A stretch of 64,000 nt of DNA from Dactylosporangium aurantiacum. GTDB lineage: Bacteria; Actinomycetota; Actinomycetes; Mycobacteriales; Micromonosporaceae. Every line of letters starts with the position of its first letter. Position 1 is the stretch's first letter. The stretch spans positions 165,161-229,160 of the forward strand of contig NZ_JNYJ01000003.1 of the NCBI RefSeq assembly GCF_000716715.1, read 5' to 3'. Position numbers and translations under genes: made by a program. Shown one piece after another: positions 1-8,292 of this stretch. The notes under the pieces were generated by a model. The model was not told the DNA's origin. It did not search any database and worked only from the letters and a program-made list of their open reading frames with translations.

Positions 1-958
1 CCAGCACGTGGATGATGCCGGCGTCGTCGCGCGACGGGGTGAGGTCGAACGGCTCACCCAGGGCCAGCGACACCAGCGCGGCGACGGTGTCCACGCCGTA
101 CATGTGCCGCATGAGCAGCGGGAAGGCGTTGCCGCACAGCCGGGCGTTGGCCTCCAGCACGGCGAACGAGCCGTCGGCGCGCAGGATGACGTCGAAGTTG
201 GCCGGGCCGTCGGTCAGGTCGATCGCCCGGCACAGCCGCCCGGCGGCCAGCACGAGCCGGTCGCGGACGGCCGCGGCGACGGCGGCCGGGCCGGTGTGCC
301 CGCCGATCACGAAGCGCGGTCCGGGCACGAGGCGCTTCTCGGTGATGCCGGCGAACGCGACCTGCCCGGCGCGCATGAACACGTCGACGGTGAGATTGCG
401 CCCGGCGAGGAACTCCTCCACCAGCAGTGGCCCGCCGGGGGTGGTGAAGCGGGCCGCGTAGTCCAGGGCCGCCGGCAGGTCCGCCGGATCCTCGACGAAG
501 CTGATGCCCTTGCTGCCGGAGGTGTCCGGCGGCTTGACCACGACGGGGAACCCGATGTCGTGCGCGGCGCGGGTCAGCGCGGCCCGGTCGCCGCCCTCGT
601 GCCACCGGTACCCGGGGACCCCGGTCGCGCGCACGATCCGGTGGAACTCCGACTTGTCCAGCGAGGCGCGGGCGGCGCCGGCCGGGAACCGGTACGGCAG
701 CTCGTAGCGCCGGCTCAGCTCGTGCCAGCTCCACAGCCCGGCCTCGCTGGCGGCGGCCACGACGGCGGTGGGGCGGCGGCCGTCGAGCGCGGCGACGATG
801 CCCTCGTGGTCCTTGATGCTGACCGGCAGCCACACGTCGGCGTACGGGTACGCGGGCCGGTCGCGGCGCACGTCGACGCCGATGGTGGGGATGCCGCGGC
901 GGCGGGCCTCGAGGTAGACCGGCAGCTGGTCCTCGCTGGCCCCGAGGATGAGCATCAT
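1..958 (-). CDS. ATP-grasp domain protein, 3' end beyond the window
   Basis: The reading frame begins MMLILGASEDQLPVY and stays open to the left edge, so the C-terminus is missing. It has the ATP-grasp layout: an N-terminal Rossmann-like part (residues 1-100), a KPPDTSGSKG glycine-rich ATP loop near residue 140, and the metal-binding motif LEANAR near residue 270. The family joins a carboxylate to an amine or thiol with ATP; members beside glycosyltransferases often modify surface glycans or make small peptides or nucleotides. The ATG at 958 overlaps the TGA of the upstream glycosyltransferase (ATGA), so the two are translationally coupled. Substrate unknown; a carbamoyl-phosphate-synthase-like or pseudaminate-type ligase cannot be told apart here. 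Confidence 0.85.
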   Translation of the reverse strand, partial: MMLILGASEDQLPVYLEARRRGIPTIGVDVRRDRPAYPYADVWLPVSIKDHEGIVAALDGRRPTAVVAAASEAGLWSWHELSRRYELPYRFPAGAARASLDKSEFHRIVRATGVPGYRWHEGGDRAALTRAAHDIGFPVVVKPPDTSGSKGISFVEDPADLPAALDYAARFTTPGGPLLVEEFLAGRNLTVDVFMRAGQVAFAGITEKRLVPGPRFVIGGHTGPAAVAAAVRDRLVLAAGRLCRAIDLTDGPANFDVILRADGSFAVLEANARLCGNAFPLLMRHMYGVDTVAALVSLALGEPFDLTPSRDDAGIIHVL

Positions 959-1959
959 CGGGCCGGCTCCCGCACGGCGGGCGCGTCGGCGTACAGCGAG
1001 TCCTCCGGCGCGATCGGGATGTTCGCCTCCCGCACGTAGAACAGCGCCGGGCGCACCGAGCCACGCACCAAGCGGTGCACGTACGCGGCGAGGACACCCA
1101 CGGCGCCGAGCAGCACGACCTCGCCGGCGAGCGCACCGGCCAAGGCCCCGCCGGCCCCGGCGGCAACGGCGGCTCCGGCGGCGAGCACGACCAGGACGGC
1201 GAGCGTGACCGCGGCGTACACCCAGACGAGAGGGCGCAGCGAGAAGCCGAAGAACAGCTCGGCGCTGTGCGCGAACAGCCGCCACACGGCCCACCGGGAC
1301 CCGCCGTCCTGCCGCTGCCGGTGCGCGACGTCCACGGTGGCCCAGCGGGCGCCGAGCAGCGGCATGGTGGCGACGAAGTACGGGGTGGCCAGGCGCAGGT
1401 CGACGGCCCGGCGGGCGACGCTGCCCCGGACCACGCGGAACACCGACGAGCCGTAGACCAGGTCGACGCCGAACAGCCGCTGCGCGAGGCGCTGCTGGAC
1501 GGCGGAGCCGAGGCGGCGGAACAGCGGGTCGTGGCGTTCCCGGCGGATGCCGTAGACCACGTCGTAGCCTTCGAGGGCCTTGGCGATGAGCTTCGGCGCC
1601 TCGGCCGGCGGCGACTGCAGGTCGGCGTCCAGCTGCACCACCCAGGTGCCGCGGGCGTAGCGGAACCCGGCGCCGTGGGCGGCCTCGAGGCCGAAGTTGC
1701 GGGAGAACGACACGTACCGCACCCGGGGGTCGCGGGCGCTGAGCGCCTTGACCTTGTCGAGGGTGCCGTCGGTGGAGCCGTCGTCGACGAACAGGATCTC
1801 CAGGTCCGGGTAGCCGGACAGGGCCGCGTCGATGGTCGCGTGGACCTCGTCGACCTGCCCCTCCTCGTTGAAGCAGGGGATGAACGCGGTGAGCGACGGC
1901 GGCCGTGGCGGGTCACCGCCGGTGCGTTGGCTCGGCACCGCCGGGCGGGTGGCGGTCAC
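955..1959 (-). CDS. Family 2 glycosyltransferase with C-terminal membrane helices
   Basis: About 334 residues. The GT2 fold is clear: TAFIPCFNEEGQVDEV at the start, VDDGSTDGT for nucleotide binding, and QLDADLQSPP as the DxD-type metal site. Two hydrophobic segments follow near residues 240-300, as in DPM1/DPG-synthase-like or GtrB-like enzymes that load a sugar onto polyprenyl phosphate at the membrane. The chosen GTG at 1959 has no good ribosome site of its own. It overlaps the stop of a 15-codon open frame (ATG 2003) that has a strong GGAGG site, so translation may be coupled to that leader. It sits between an epimerase and an ATP-grasp gene in one operon. Acceptor and sugar are unknown. 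Confidence 0.87.
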   Translation of the reverse strand: MTATRPAVPSQRTGGDPPRPPSLTAFIPCFNEEGQVDEVHATIDAALSGYPDLEILFVDDGSTDGTLDKVKALSARDPRVRYVSFSRNFGLEAAHGAGFRYARGTWVVQLDADLQSPPAEAPKLIAKALEGYDVVYGIRRERHDPLFRRLGSAVQQRLAQRLFGVDLVYGSSVFRVVRGSVARRAVDLRLATPYFVATMPLLGARWATVDVAHRQRQDGGSRWAVWRLFAHSAELFFGFSLRPLVWVYAAVTLAVLVVLAAGAAVAAGAGGALAGALAGEVVLLGAVGVLAAYVHRLVRGSVRPALFYVREANIPIAPEDSLYADAPAVREPAR

Positions 1960-2003
1960 CGGGGCGGCCAGGGGCGGGGACCGCTGGTGGATGTGCGGCG
2001 CAT
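1956..2003 (-). CDS. Possible 15-residue coupled leader peptide upstream of the glycosyltransferase
   Basis: An ATG at 2003 is preceded by GAGGAGG at ideal spacing and opens a frame of 15 codons ending in a TGA that overlaps the GTG of the glycosyltransferase (GTGA). The glycosyltransferase GTG has no Shine-Dalgarno sequence. This looks like a device for translational coupling, not a functional peptide. It could be chance, because short open frames are common at this GC content. Confidence 0.35.
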   Translation of the reverse strand: MRRTSTSGPRPWPPR

Positions 2004-2030
2004 GCGACCTCCTCGACTCCGGACAGCACT

Positions 2031-3038
2031 TCAGTCGCGCAGCACGGCCAGCCACGACGGTGGCAGGTTGCGGCGCACCTCGATCGCGTCGAACACCGAC
2101 GGCTCGCGCGGGCCGTGCCGGCGCACCCAGGCGGCCATCGCCGCGAGCCCTTCGGCCAGGGGTGTCTCGCCGGTGAGCCCGAAGCACTTGCGGACCTTGT
2201 CGTGGTCGGCGTACGCCTGCCGCACCTCGTTGCGGGCCGGCAGGTGGGTGACCCGCAGCGGCACGCCCATCGCGTCGGCGGTCGCGCGGGCCAGCTCGTT
2301 GAGCGAGTAGACGGTGTCGCCGCCGATGTTGAACGTCTCGTTGTAGGCGGCCGGGTTCGTCACCGACCGGGCCAGCACCGGTGCCACGTCGCCGATGTGG
2401 GTGAACGCGCGGACCTGCTCCCCGTCGCCGAACACGGTGAACGGCTCGCCGCGCAGCGCCTGGTTCATGAAGATGCCGATGACGTTGCGGTACCGGTCGC
2501 CGATGTTCTGGTACTCGCCGTAGACGTTGTGCGGGCGGAAGATGACGTACGGCAGGCCGAACATCTCGTGGGTGACCCGCAGCTCCTGCTCGACGGTGAG
2601 CTTGGCGATGCCGTACGGGTCCTCCGGCGCGGGCACCAGGTCCTCGCTCATCGGCACCTGGTTGCTGCCGTAGACGGCGATCGATGAGGTGAACACGAAG
2701 CAGCGCACGGTGCCCGCGTTGACCGCGGCGTTGATCAGGGTGACGCTGCCGATGACGTTGTTGGTGTAGTTGTACCGCTTGATGAAGTGGCTCAGCCCTT
2801 CGGCGGCGTACGCGGCGAGGTGGAACACGTAGTCGAACCGGAACTCCGCGAACAGCGCGGCGACGGCCGGCGCGTCGCACACGTCACCCCGCCGGAACAC
2901 CGCGCCGTCGGGCACGTTGTGCGGGGAGCCGCCGCTGAGGTCGTCCAGGACGACGACCCGGTGGCCGTCGGCGAGCAGCGCGCGGGCCACGTTCGCCCCG
3001 ATGAACCCGGCACCGCCGGTGACCAGCGCCGTCGCCAT
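2031..3038 (-). CDS. NAD-dependent epimerase/dehydratase (extended SDR)
   Basis: 335 residues, full length for the GalE/UDP-glucuronate-epimerase type. The N-terminus has the extended-SDR nucleotide motif TGGAGFIG (residues 7-14), then DDLSGG, a serine-rich FTSSIAVYG strand, and YGIAKL, which supplies the YxxxK catalytic pair with the upstream serine. These enzymes act on nucleotide sugars. The start is fixed by a clear GGAGA ribosome site just upstream of the ATG. The gene follows the membrane protein by 34 bases and precedes the glycosyltransferase, so it probably supplies an activated sugar to that pathway. The exact reaction (4-epimerase or dehydratase) cannot be assigned by eye. Confidence 0.9.
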   Translation of the reverse strand: MATALVTGGAGFIGANVARALLADGHRVVVLDDLSGGSPHNVPDGAVFRRGDVCDAPAVAALFAEFRFDYVFHLAAYAAEGLSHFIKRYNYTNNVIGSVTLINAAVNAGTVRCFVFTSSIAVYGSNQVPMSEDLVPAPEDPYGIAKLTVEQELRVTHEMFGLPYVIFRPHNVYGEYQNIGDRYRNVIGIFMNQALRGEPFTVFGDGEQVRAFTHIGDVAPVLARSVTNPAAYNETFNIGGDTVYSLNELARATADAMGVPLRVTHLPARNEVRQAYADHDKVRKCFGLTGETPLAEGLAAMAAWVRRHGPREPSVFDAIEVRRNLPPSWLAVLRD

Positions 3039-3072
3039 ATGAGGTCTCCTTCCGCCGGTCGCCGCGCCGGTG

Positions 3073-3762
3073 TCAGATCCGGGCCTCGACTTGCTCCGTC
3101 CGGGCGGTGGCCGGGTCGCCGCGGCGCCAGGAGCGCGGGAGCGTGAACCACCGGGTCGGCGCCGCCAGCACCAGCACGACGAGCACCACGTGCACGGCGA
3201 TGAAGGCGTACGCCTCGTATTTGCTCGGGTAGTGGCCGAGGAACACCTTGATGTGCGACGCCCAGGTCCACACGTCCGGGATGGTGCTCCACCGCGGGTC
3301 GGTGTGGTCGTTGACCGTGAGGAACGCCAGGTCCTCCAGACCCGACACCATGATCAGCAGCATCGCGTAGGCGACCCGCCGGGCGTTGCCGGGTGTGCCG
3401 CCACCGAGCCGGTACGCGAGGGTGAGCGACACGATGACGATCGGGGTCAGCACGAGAATGTGGTAGTAGACGGTCGGGAAATCGTCCAGGAAAAAGAAGA
3501 TCTTCGGCACGAAGTACAGGAAGAACACGCAGAACGTGATCGGGACCAGAATCCGCACCAGGTGCAGCCGCCGGGCCAGCTCCACGTCCAGGCGGGCGAT
3601 CGCCTCGGTGGCGAAGACGAACGGCAGCAGCTTGAACAGGAAGATCCCCAGCGACTTGACCTCGCGGTCGTGCGGCAGGGCGAACCACACCACGGCGGCG
3701 GTGCCGGCGGCCAGTGCCAGCAGGACGAGAAACGCCGCATTCCGGCGCAGAACCTGGCTCAT
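3073..3762 (-). CDS. Polytopic membrane protein of unknown function
   Basis: 229 residues with about six hydrophobic segments (near residues 8-28, 40-58, 68-90, 98-118, 130-150 and 182-202). The FCVFFLYFVPKIFFF stretch is unusually aromatic. A short basic tail (PRSWRRGD) follows the last helix. I do not recognise the family. It is the first gene of the minus-strand operon that continues into epimerase, glycosyltransferase and ATP-grasp genes, so a role in making or moving a glycan or lipid-linked sugar is an inference from context only. Confidence 0.75.
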   Translation of the reverse strand: MSQVLRRNAAFLVLLALAAGTAAVVWFALPHDREVKSLGIFLFKLLPFVFATEAIARLDVELARRLHLVRILVPITFCVFFLYFVPKIFFFLDDFPTVYYHILVLTPIVIVSLTLAYRLGGGTPGNARRVAYAMLLIMVSGLEDLAFLTVNDHTDPRWSTIPDVWTWASHIKVFLGHYPSKYEAYAFIAVHVVLVVLVLAAPTRWFTLPRSWRRGDPATARTEQVEARI

Positions 3763-3920
3763 CGGCTGCCCCCTTCCGGTCGGTGCCCGAAACGCGACGG
3801 CGCTACGGCTGCGAACCCGCCCGAAGCATACGCGTCCGTCACTGCGTCAGCACGGGATGCAATTGACGCCAGCAAATGATCGAGGGGTCATGCAAGGGGG
3901 TCCCCGGGCGCGGGCGCGGG

Positions 3921-5834
3921 TCAGTCCCGGTCCACCGGCAGCCGGACGTCCAGGTGGGTGCCGCCGCCGGTCGGGCTCTCCAGGTGGATCGTGCCGCCCA
4001 GCGCCTCGATGCGGTCGGTCAGGCCGACGAGGCCGGACCCGCGCCGGGGATCCGCGCCGCCGGCGCCGTCGTCGCTGACGGACACCTCGACGTGCCCGTC
4101 GCGCACCGCCGCGCGCACCCGCACCACGCTGGCCCTGGCGTGCTTGGTGGCGTTGGCGAGCGCCTCGGCGACCGTGTAGTAGGCGGCGACCTCGACCGGC
4201 TCGGGCAGCCGGCCCGGCAGGTCCAGGTCGAGCTCCACGGGCACCGACGAGCGGCGGGCCAGGGCCTTGAACGCGGGCCGCAGACCGCCCTCGGTCAGGA
4301 TCGCCGGGTGCACGCCGCGGGAGATCTCCCGCACGTCGTCGACCGTGCCGTTGAGCCCGGCGACCACCGCGGACAGCTCCTCCCGCAGCTGCGGCAGCTG
4401 CGGCGGGACGGTCAGCTGGATGCGCCGCACGTCCAACCCGAGCGACAGCAGCCGCTGCTGCACGCCGTCGTGCAGGTTGCGCTCGATGCGGCGGCGGGTC
4501 TGGTCGGTGGCGAGGACCACCCGGGCGCGGGAGGCGATGAGGTCGTCGCGGGCCTGCGCGTTCGCCACGGCGGTGCCGATGAGGTCGGTGGCCTCCGCGA
4601 GCCGCGCCTGCGCCTCCGGCGGCATCTGCCGGTCCCCCATCGTCGACACGGTGACCGCGCCCCAGAGACGGCCCTCGACGTGGATCGGCGCGCTGACCGA
4701 CGCGCGCGCCCCGCGGGAGCGCACGTACGCGGCGAGCGGTCCGGTCGCCCCCTCGTAGGAGTCCATCCGCGCCGCCGCACTGGTACGCCGCACCGTGCCC
4801 GTGACGTTGTCGCCGTGCAGCTGTACCACGGTGCCGACCGGCAGGGCCAGGTCGGGCGTGCCCCAGGCGGCCACGACGGTGCCGGTGCCGTCGGGCTTGA
4901 ACCGCACGATCCGCGCCGCGCCCGCGTCCATGAGCTGCCCGAGCTCCTCGACGACGGCGGCGAGCACCTCGCTCGGTGAGCCGCCCCGGGCGACGAGGGT
5001 GGCGACCCGGCGCAGCGCCGTCTGGGTCTCGGCGAACTGCCCGACCTCGTCGTGGCTGCGCTGCAGGGAGTCGCCCATCACGTTGAACGACCGCTCCAGC
5101 CGGCCGATCTCCGCCTTGCCCGTCTCCGGCATGCGGGTGCCGAGGTCGCCGCGGGCGAGCCGGTCGGCCATCGTCGCGGCCCGGCGGATCGGCTGCACCA
5201 GCAGCCTGGTCTGGTAGCCGCCGACGAGCGCGATGATGATCGCCGATCCCGCCAGCCCGACGAGGATCGCGGTCATCTCCCGGTTCCCCGTCGTCTCGGC
5301 GTGCTTGTCGCGGGCCATGATGACGTCGCGCTCGGACATCCTGAACTCGGTCAGGTCCTCGCGGAGCTGATCGACGCGCCGCTCGCCGTCCAGCAGCGTG
5401 GCCACGCTGCGGGGCTGCGGGTCGCCGCGCAGGGCGGCGTCCAGCGCGGGGCGCGAGTACTCCTGCACGTACGCGGTGCTGGTGTGCGTGATCTGCGCGA
5501 CCTGCCGCCGCTGCGCGACGGTGGTGGCGAGCCGGGTCAGCTGCGCGTTCGCGGCGAGCAGGGCGCTCTGCGCCGCCTGCCACCGGTCCAGGAACCTGCT
5601 GTCGCCCGACAGGGTGTACGCCTGCTGCGCCGCCTGCAGGTCCATGACGTGCCGGTGGACCTCGTCGGCGACGGCGAACAGCTCGTGCGAGCGGCGCGAC
5701 AGCCGGGACGTCTCGCGGTCCTCGCCGATCGACACGAACAGCGTGCCGAAGGCCCCGCCGACGAACAGCAGCAGCGCGCAGGTGGCCAGCACCATCCGGC
5801 GGATCAGCCCACCCTGCCCACCACGCACGTTCAC
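3921..5834 (-). CDS. NarL-type sensor histidine kinase (CHASE3-HAMP-GAF-HisKA_3)
   Basis: About 637 residues. Order of parts: a membrane helix near residues 12-35, a CHASE3-like extracytoplasmic helical region, a second helix near residue 200, a HAMP segment, a GAF domain, then the HisKA_3 dimerisation helix with phospho-acceptor motif RRIERNLHDGVQQRL and a HATPase domain with ANATKHA (N box) and SDDGAGG (G box). It should sense an outside signal and phosphorylate a LuxR-type regulator, but no partner response regulator is adjacent. The GTG at 5834 has GGAGG six bases upstream and is preferred; an in-frame ATG at 5867 has a weaker site. The gene stands alone between the glycan operon and the Hsp70-like gene. 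Confidence 0.9.
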   Translation of the reverse strand: MNVRGGQGGLIRRMVLATCALLLFVGGAFGTLFVSIGEDRETSRLSRRSHELFAVADEVHRHVMDLQAAQQAYTLSGDSRFLDRWQAAQSALLAANAQLTRLATTVAQRRQVAQITHTSTAYVQEYSRPALDAALRGDPQPRSVATLLDGERRVDQLREDLTEFRMSERDVIMARDKHAETTGNREMTAILVGLAGSAIIIALVGGYQTRLLVQPIRRAATMADRLARGDLGTRMPETGKAEIGRLERSFNVMGDSLQRSHDEVGQFAETQTALRRVATLVARGGSPSEVLAAVVEELGQLMDAGAARIVRFKPDGTGTVVAAWGTPDLALPVGTVVQLHGDNVTGTVRRTSAAARMDSYEGATGPLAAYVRSRGARASVSAPIHVEGRLWGAVTVSTMGDRQMPPEAQARLAEATDLIGTAVANAQARDDLIASRARVVLATDQTRRRIERNLHDGVQQRLLSLGLDVRRIQLTVPPQLPQLREELSAVVAGLNGTVDDVREISRGVHPAILTEGGLRPAFKALARRSSVPVELDLDLPGRLPEPVEVAAYYTVAEALANATKHARASVVRVRAAVRDGHVEVSVSDDGAGGADPRRGSGLVGLTDRIEALGGTIHLESPTGGGTHLDVRLPVDRD

Positions 5835-6007
5835 CAGTGACCTCCGACGTCCTCGGTAGTCGCCCATGCCCCGGACGGTCCCGCTCACGCCTCTTCGCGC
5901 CATCCGGGTGGGTGGTTCCCCCTGGCGCGCCGCCGGGTCGCCGGACGGCACCGGCCCGACGCCGCGGGTGACGCCGGGGATGGTGCCGATGGCGGCGGTC
6001 CCGGTCG

Positions 6008-8098
6008 CTACGCCGACACGCGGCAGCCGGCTTCCTCGGCGTACCCGTGGTCGGTGACCTTCGCCGGCATGTCGACCTGGACCTGCAGGATGTTGTTGGT
6101 CTCGTCGGTCTCGGCGACGAACTTGAGCGGGTCGGCGACGATCGTCACGATGGTCTTGCGGCCGAGCACCTGCGGTGCCTTGGCCGCGGGCAGCTGGAGC
6201 GAGCCGTAGGACACCCCGGGGTTGTCGTCGAACGACGTCGTGATGCCGTTGAGGTCGCCGTCGTCGTCGAAGTACCGTACGTCGCCCTCGATGCCGGCGG
6301 CGGCGAACCGCAGCCCGAAGCCGGAGCTGCCGGACTTGATCACACCGGTGACGACGCCGCGTACCGCGACCCAGATCACCACGTCGCCCGGGGCGGTGTC
6401 GTCCCAGGTGCCGACGTGGCACGGGGCGCCGGTCTTGACCAGCGCCAGGGCGAGGTCGCCGGTCGGCACCGCGGGGGTCGGTGACGCCCGCGTGGGCGAC
6501 GGGCCGGGCGACGGTGAGGCGCTGCGCGACGTGACGGCCGGCGACGGCGACCGGCCGTCCGCCGCCCGGTCGCCGGCGTCGGCGGCACCGTTGGCGACCA
6601 GCGTCACGACGAGCGCGGCGACGACGAGCAGCCCACCGGCCGCGGCGACCGGGACCGGCCGGGCCAGTCCGCGCAGCCGCGCCACGAGCCCGGCTGCCGC
6701 TCCGACCGTCCCGGGCGCGCCTGCCGCTCCGGCCGCCGCCGGCCCGGCTGCCGCTCCGACCGTCCCCGGCGCGCCTGCCGCTCCGACTGCCGCCGGCCCG
6801 GCTGCCGCTCCGGCCGTCCCGGGCCCGGCCACGACTGGTCCCGCCGCGGGTCCGGCCGCCGCGGGTCCGGATCCGGTCGTCGGGCCGGGTGGTGCCGGCT
6901 CCGGCTCATGGGGCACCATCGCCCAGGCCGGGGCCGCCGGCCACTCCTGCGCCACCGACGGCTCCGGCAGCGGATCGGCGGGCACCGGGTGCACGGCGGC
7001 GTCCGCCGGCACCGTGGCCGGCGCGGCAATCGGGCCCGGTGGCTGCGGCGGCGGGTGCGGCGCGGTGAGGCTGCCCAGGGCGACCGCCAGCTCAGGCTGG
7101 TCGACCGGTGCCGCGGGCAGCCCGAACTGCCGGTGCAGCAGCGTCGCGACGAGCGGGACCCGGCTCGAGCCGCCGACGCGGTACAGGGCGTCCGCGGTGA
7201 CCCCCGCCTCCCGCAGCGCCGCCCGGGCCGCGCCGACGGTCCGGTCGAGGATCGGCATCGCCAGGGCCTCGAGCTGCTCCCGGCCGAGCGGCACCTCGGT
7301 GTCCAGCAGCGGCACGTGCACGAAGGTCGCGCCGTTGCGGGACAGTGACTCCTTCGCCGCCCGCACGTTGTCCCACAGTTGGAGGCGGGCCCGCAGGTCG
7401 GCGGGGGTGCGCGGGTGGTGCAGCCTGGTCCAGGCCGGGTCGGCGGGGCGCAGCTGGGCGTGGATGGCCGCGACGAGCGCCGCGTCGATGTCCAGCCCTC
7501 CGGCGTCCGCGAGCCCGTGCGAGGCGAGCACCTGCAGCTGCCCGTCGGTGCGGCGCACGACGGACGCGTCGAACGTGCCGGCGCCGAAGTCGTAGACCAG
7601 CGCGGTCTGCCCCTCGACCAGGCCGGCCGGCGTGCTGGCGAGGAAGTAGGCGGCGCCCGCGACCGGCTCCGGCACCAGCGTCACGTCCGGCAGTCCCGCG
7701 GCGGCGGCCGCGTCGACGAGCACCGCCCGCCGGCTGGCGCCCCAGGCGACCGGGTACGTCAGCACCGTGCGGTCCGCGGTGCCCCCGGCCTCGACGGCGA
7801 CCCGGCGCAGGACGGCGGTGACCGCGTCGACGACCGGCACCTCCACCTCGCCCAGCAGCAGAGAGCCGTCCACGACGTGCCGCTTGGGGTTCGGCTCGTA
7901 GGCGGCGGGCCGGGCCGCGGCCCGCTGCTGGGCGTCCCGCCCGACGATCAGCCGGCCGCCGGCGTCGGCGAAGACCGCCGACGGCAGCAGCGGCGAGCCG
8001 TCGAAGAGCACCAGCCGCGCCTCACCGGCCGGGGTCCGCAGCGCGGCGACGGTGTTGGATGTGCCGAAGTCGACACCGAGGACTGCCGACCCGGTCAC
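6008..8098 (-). CDS. Hsp70-like ATPase fused to a membrane helix and CARDB-like outer domain
   Basis: About 696 residues. The N-terminal 370 residues form an Hsp70/actin ATPase: VLGVDFGTSNTVAAL (phosphate 1), VYDFGAGTFDASVV (phosphate 2) and VGGSSRVPLV (adenosine). There is no usual peptide-binding domain. Instead come about 130 residues rich in Ala, Pro and Gly, including an 18-residue repeat, then one membrane helix near residue 520, a Ser/Pro-rich stretch and a C-terminal domain ending in FVAETDETNNILQVQV, the pattern typical of CARDB adhesion-like domains. The likely topology is ATPase inside, CARDB outside. The GTG at 8098 has no ribosome site and may be leaderless. Similar actinobacterial fusions are known only as Hsp70 family proteins. 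Confidence 0.85.
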   Translation of the reverse strand: MTGSAVLGVDFGTSNTVAALRTPAGEARLVLFDGSPLLPSAVFADAGGRLIVGRDAQQRAAARPAAYEPNPKRHVVDGSLLLGEVEVPVVDAVTAVLRRVAVEAGGTADRTVLTYPVAWGASRRAVLVDAAAAAGLPDVTLVPEPVAGAAYFLASTPAGLVEGQTALVYDFGAGTFDASVVRRTDGQLQVLASHGLADAGGLDIDAALVAAIHAQLRPADPAWTRLHHPRTPADLRARLQLWDNVRAAKESLSRNGATFVHVPLLDTEVPLGREQLEALAMPILDRTVGAARAALREAGVTADALYRVGGSSRVPLVATLLHRQFGLPAAPVDQPELAVALGSLTAPHPPPQPPGPIAAPATVPADAAVHPVPADPLPEPSVAQEWPAAPAWAMVPHEPEPAPPGPTTGSGPAAAGPAAGPVVAGPGTAGAAAGPAAVGAAGAPGTVGAAAGPAAAGAAGAPGTVGAAAGLVARLRGLARPVPVAAAGGLLVVAALVVTLVANGAADAGDRAADGRSPSPAVTSRSASPSPGPSPTRASPTPAVPTGDLALALVKTGAPCHVGTWDDTAPGDVVIWVAVRGVVTGVIKSGSSGFGLRFAAAGIEGDVRYFDDDGDLNGITTSFDDNPGVSYGSLQLPAAKAPQVLGRKTIVTIVADPLKFVAETDETNNILQVQVDMPAKVTDHGYAEEAGCRVSA
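6691..6834. repeat. 54-bp in-frame tandem repeat in the Hsp70-like linker
   Basis: Two and a half copies with a period of 54 bases start at 6691, 6745 and 6799. Each encodes 18 residues of the Ala/Gly/Pro linker of the Hsp70-like protein, for example GAPGTVGAAAGPAAAG. The period keeps the reading frame, so copy number could change without breaking the gene. Confidence 0.8.
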
Positions 8099-8187
8099 GG
8101 CACGAAGTTTAGGTGCGGCGGCCCACGGCGTTGAAGGTCCGTTCGGCCGACCGCGCCGCCATCCACTCGGCACCGCGGCGGCCGCTG

Positions 8188-8292
8188 TCCGGCCGGCACC
8201 CCGGCCGGGCGCTGCCCAAAGGTCACCATCCGGACGGCACCGCGGACGGGCGCTGCCTGAAAGGGCGCTATCCGGACGGCACCGCGGACGGG
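8188..8292. repeat. About 41/42-bp tandem repeat overlapping the 3' end of the ROK gene
   Basis: A core like TCCGGACGGCACCGCGGACG starts at 8188 (diverged), 8229 and 8271. The last copy encodes the C-terminal SAVPSG of the ROK regulator and the earlier copies lie in the spacer behind its stop codon. The rest of 8099-8267 holds nothing else I recognise. Confidence 0.6.

Noticed and set aside
1063..1080. CACCAAGCGGTGCACG resembling half a KstR2 site
   Set aside because: It lies deep within the glycosyltransferase gene and only one arm matches.
1075..2310. A 411-codon plus-strand frame across the glycosyltransferase and epimerase
   Set aside because: Low-complexity composition without motifs; both minus-strand genes have intact catalytic signatures.
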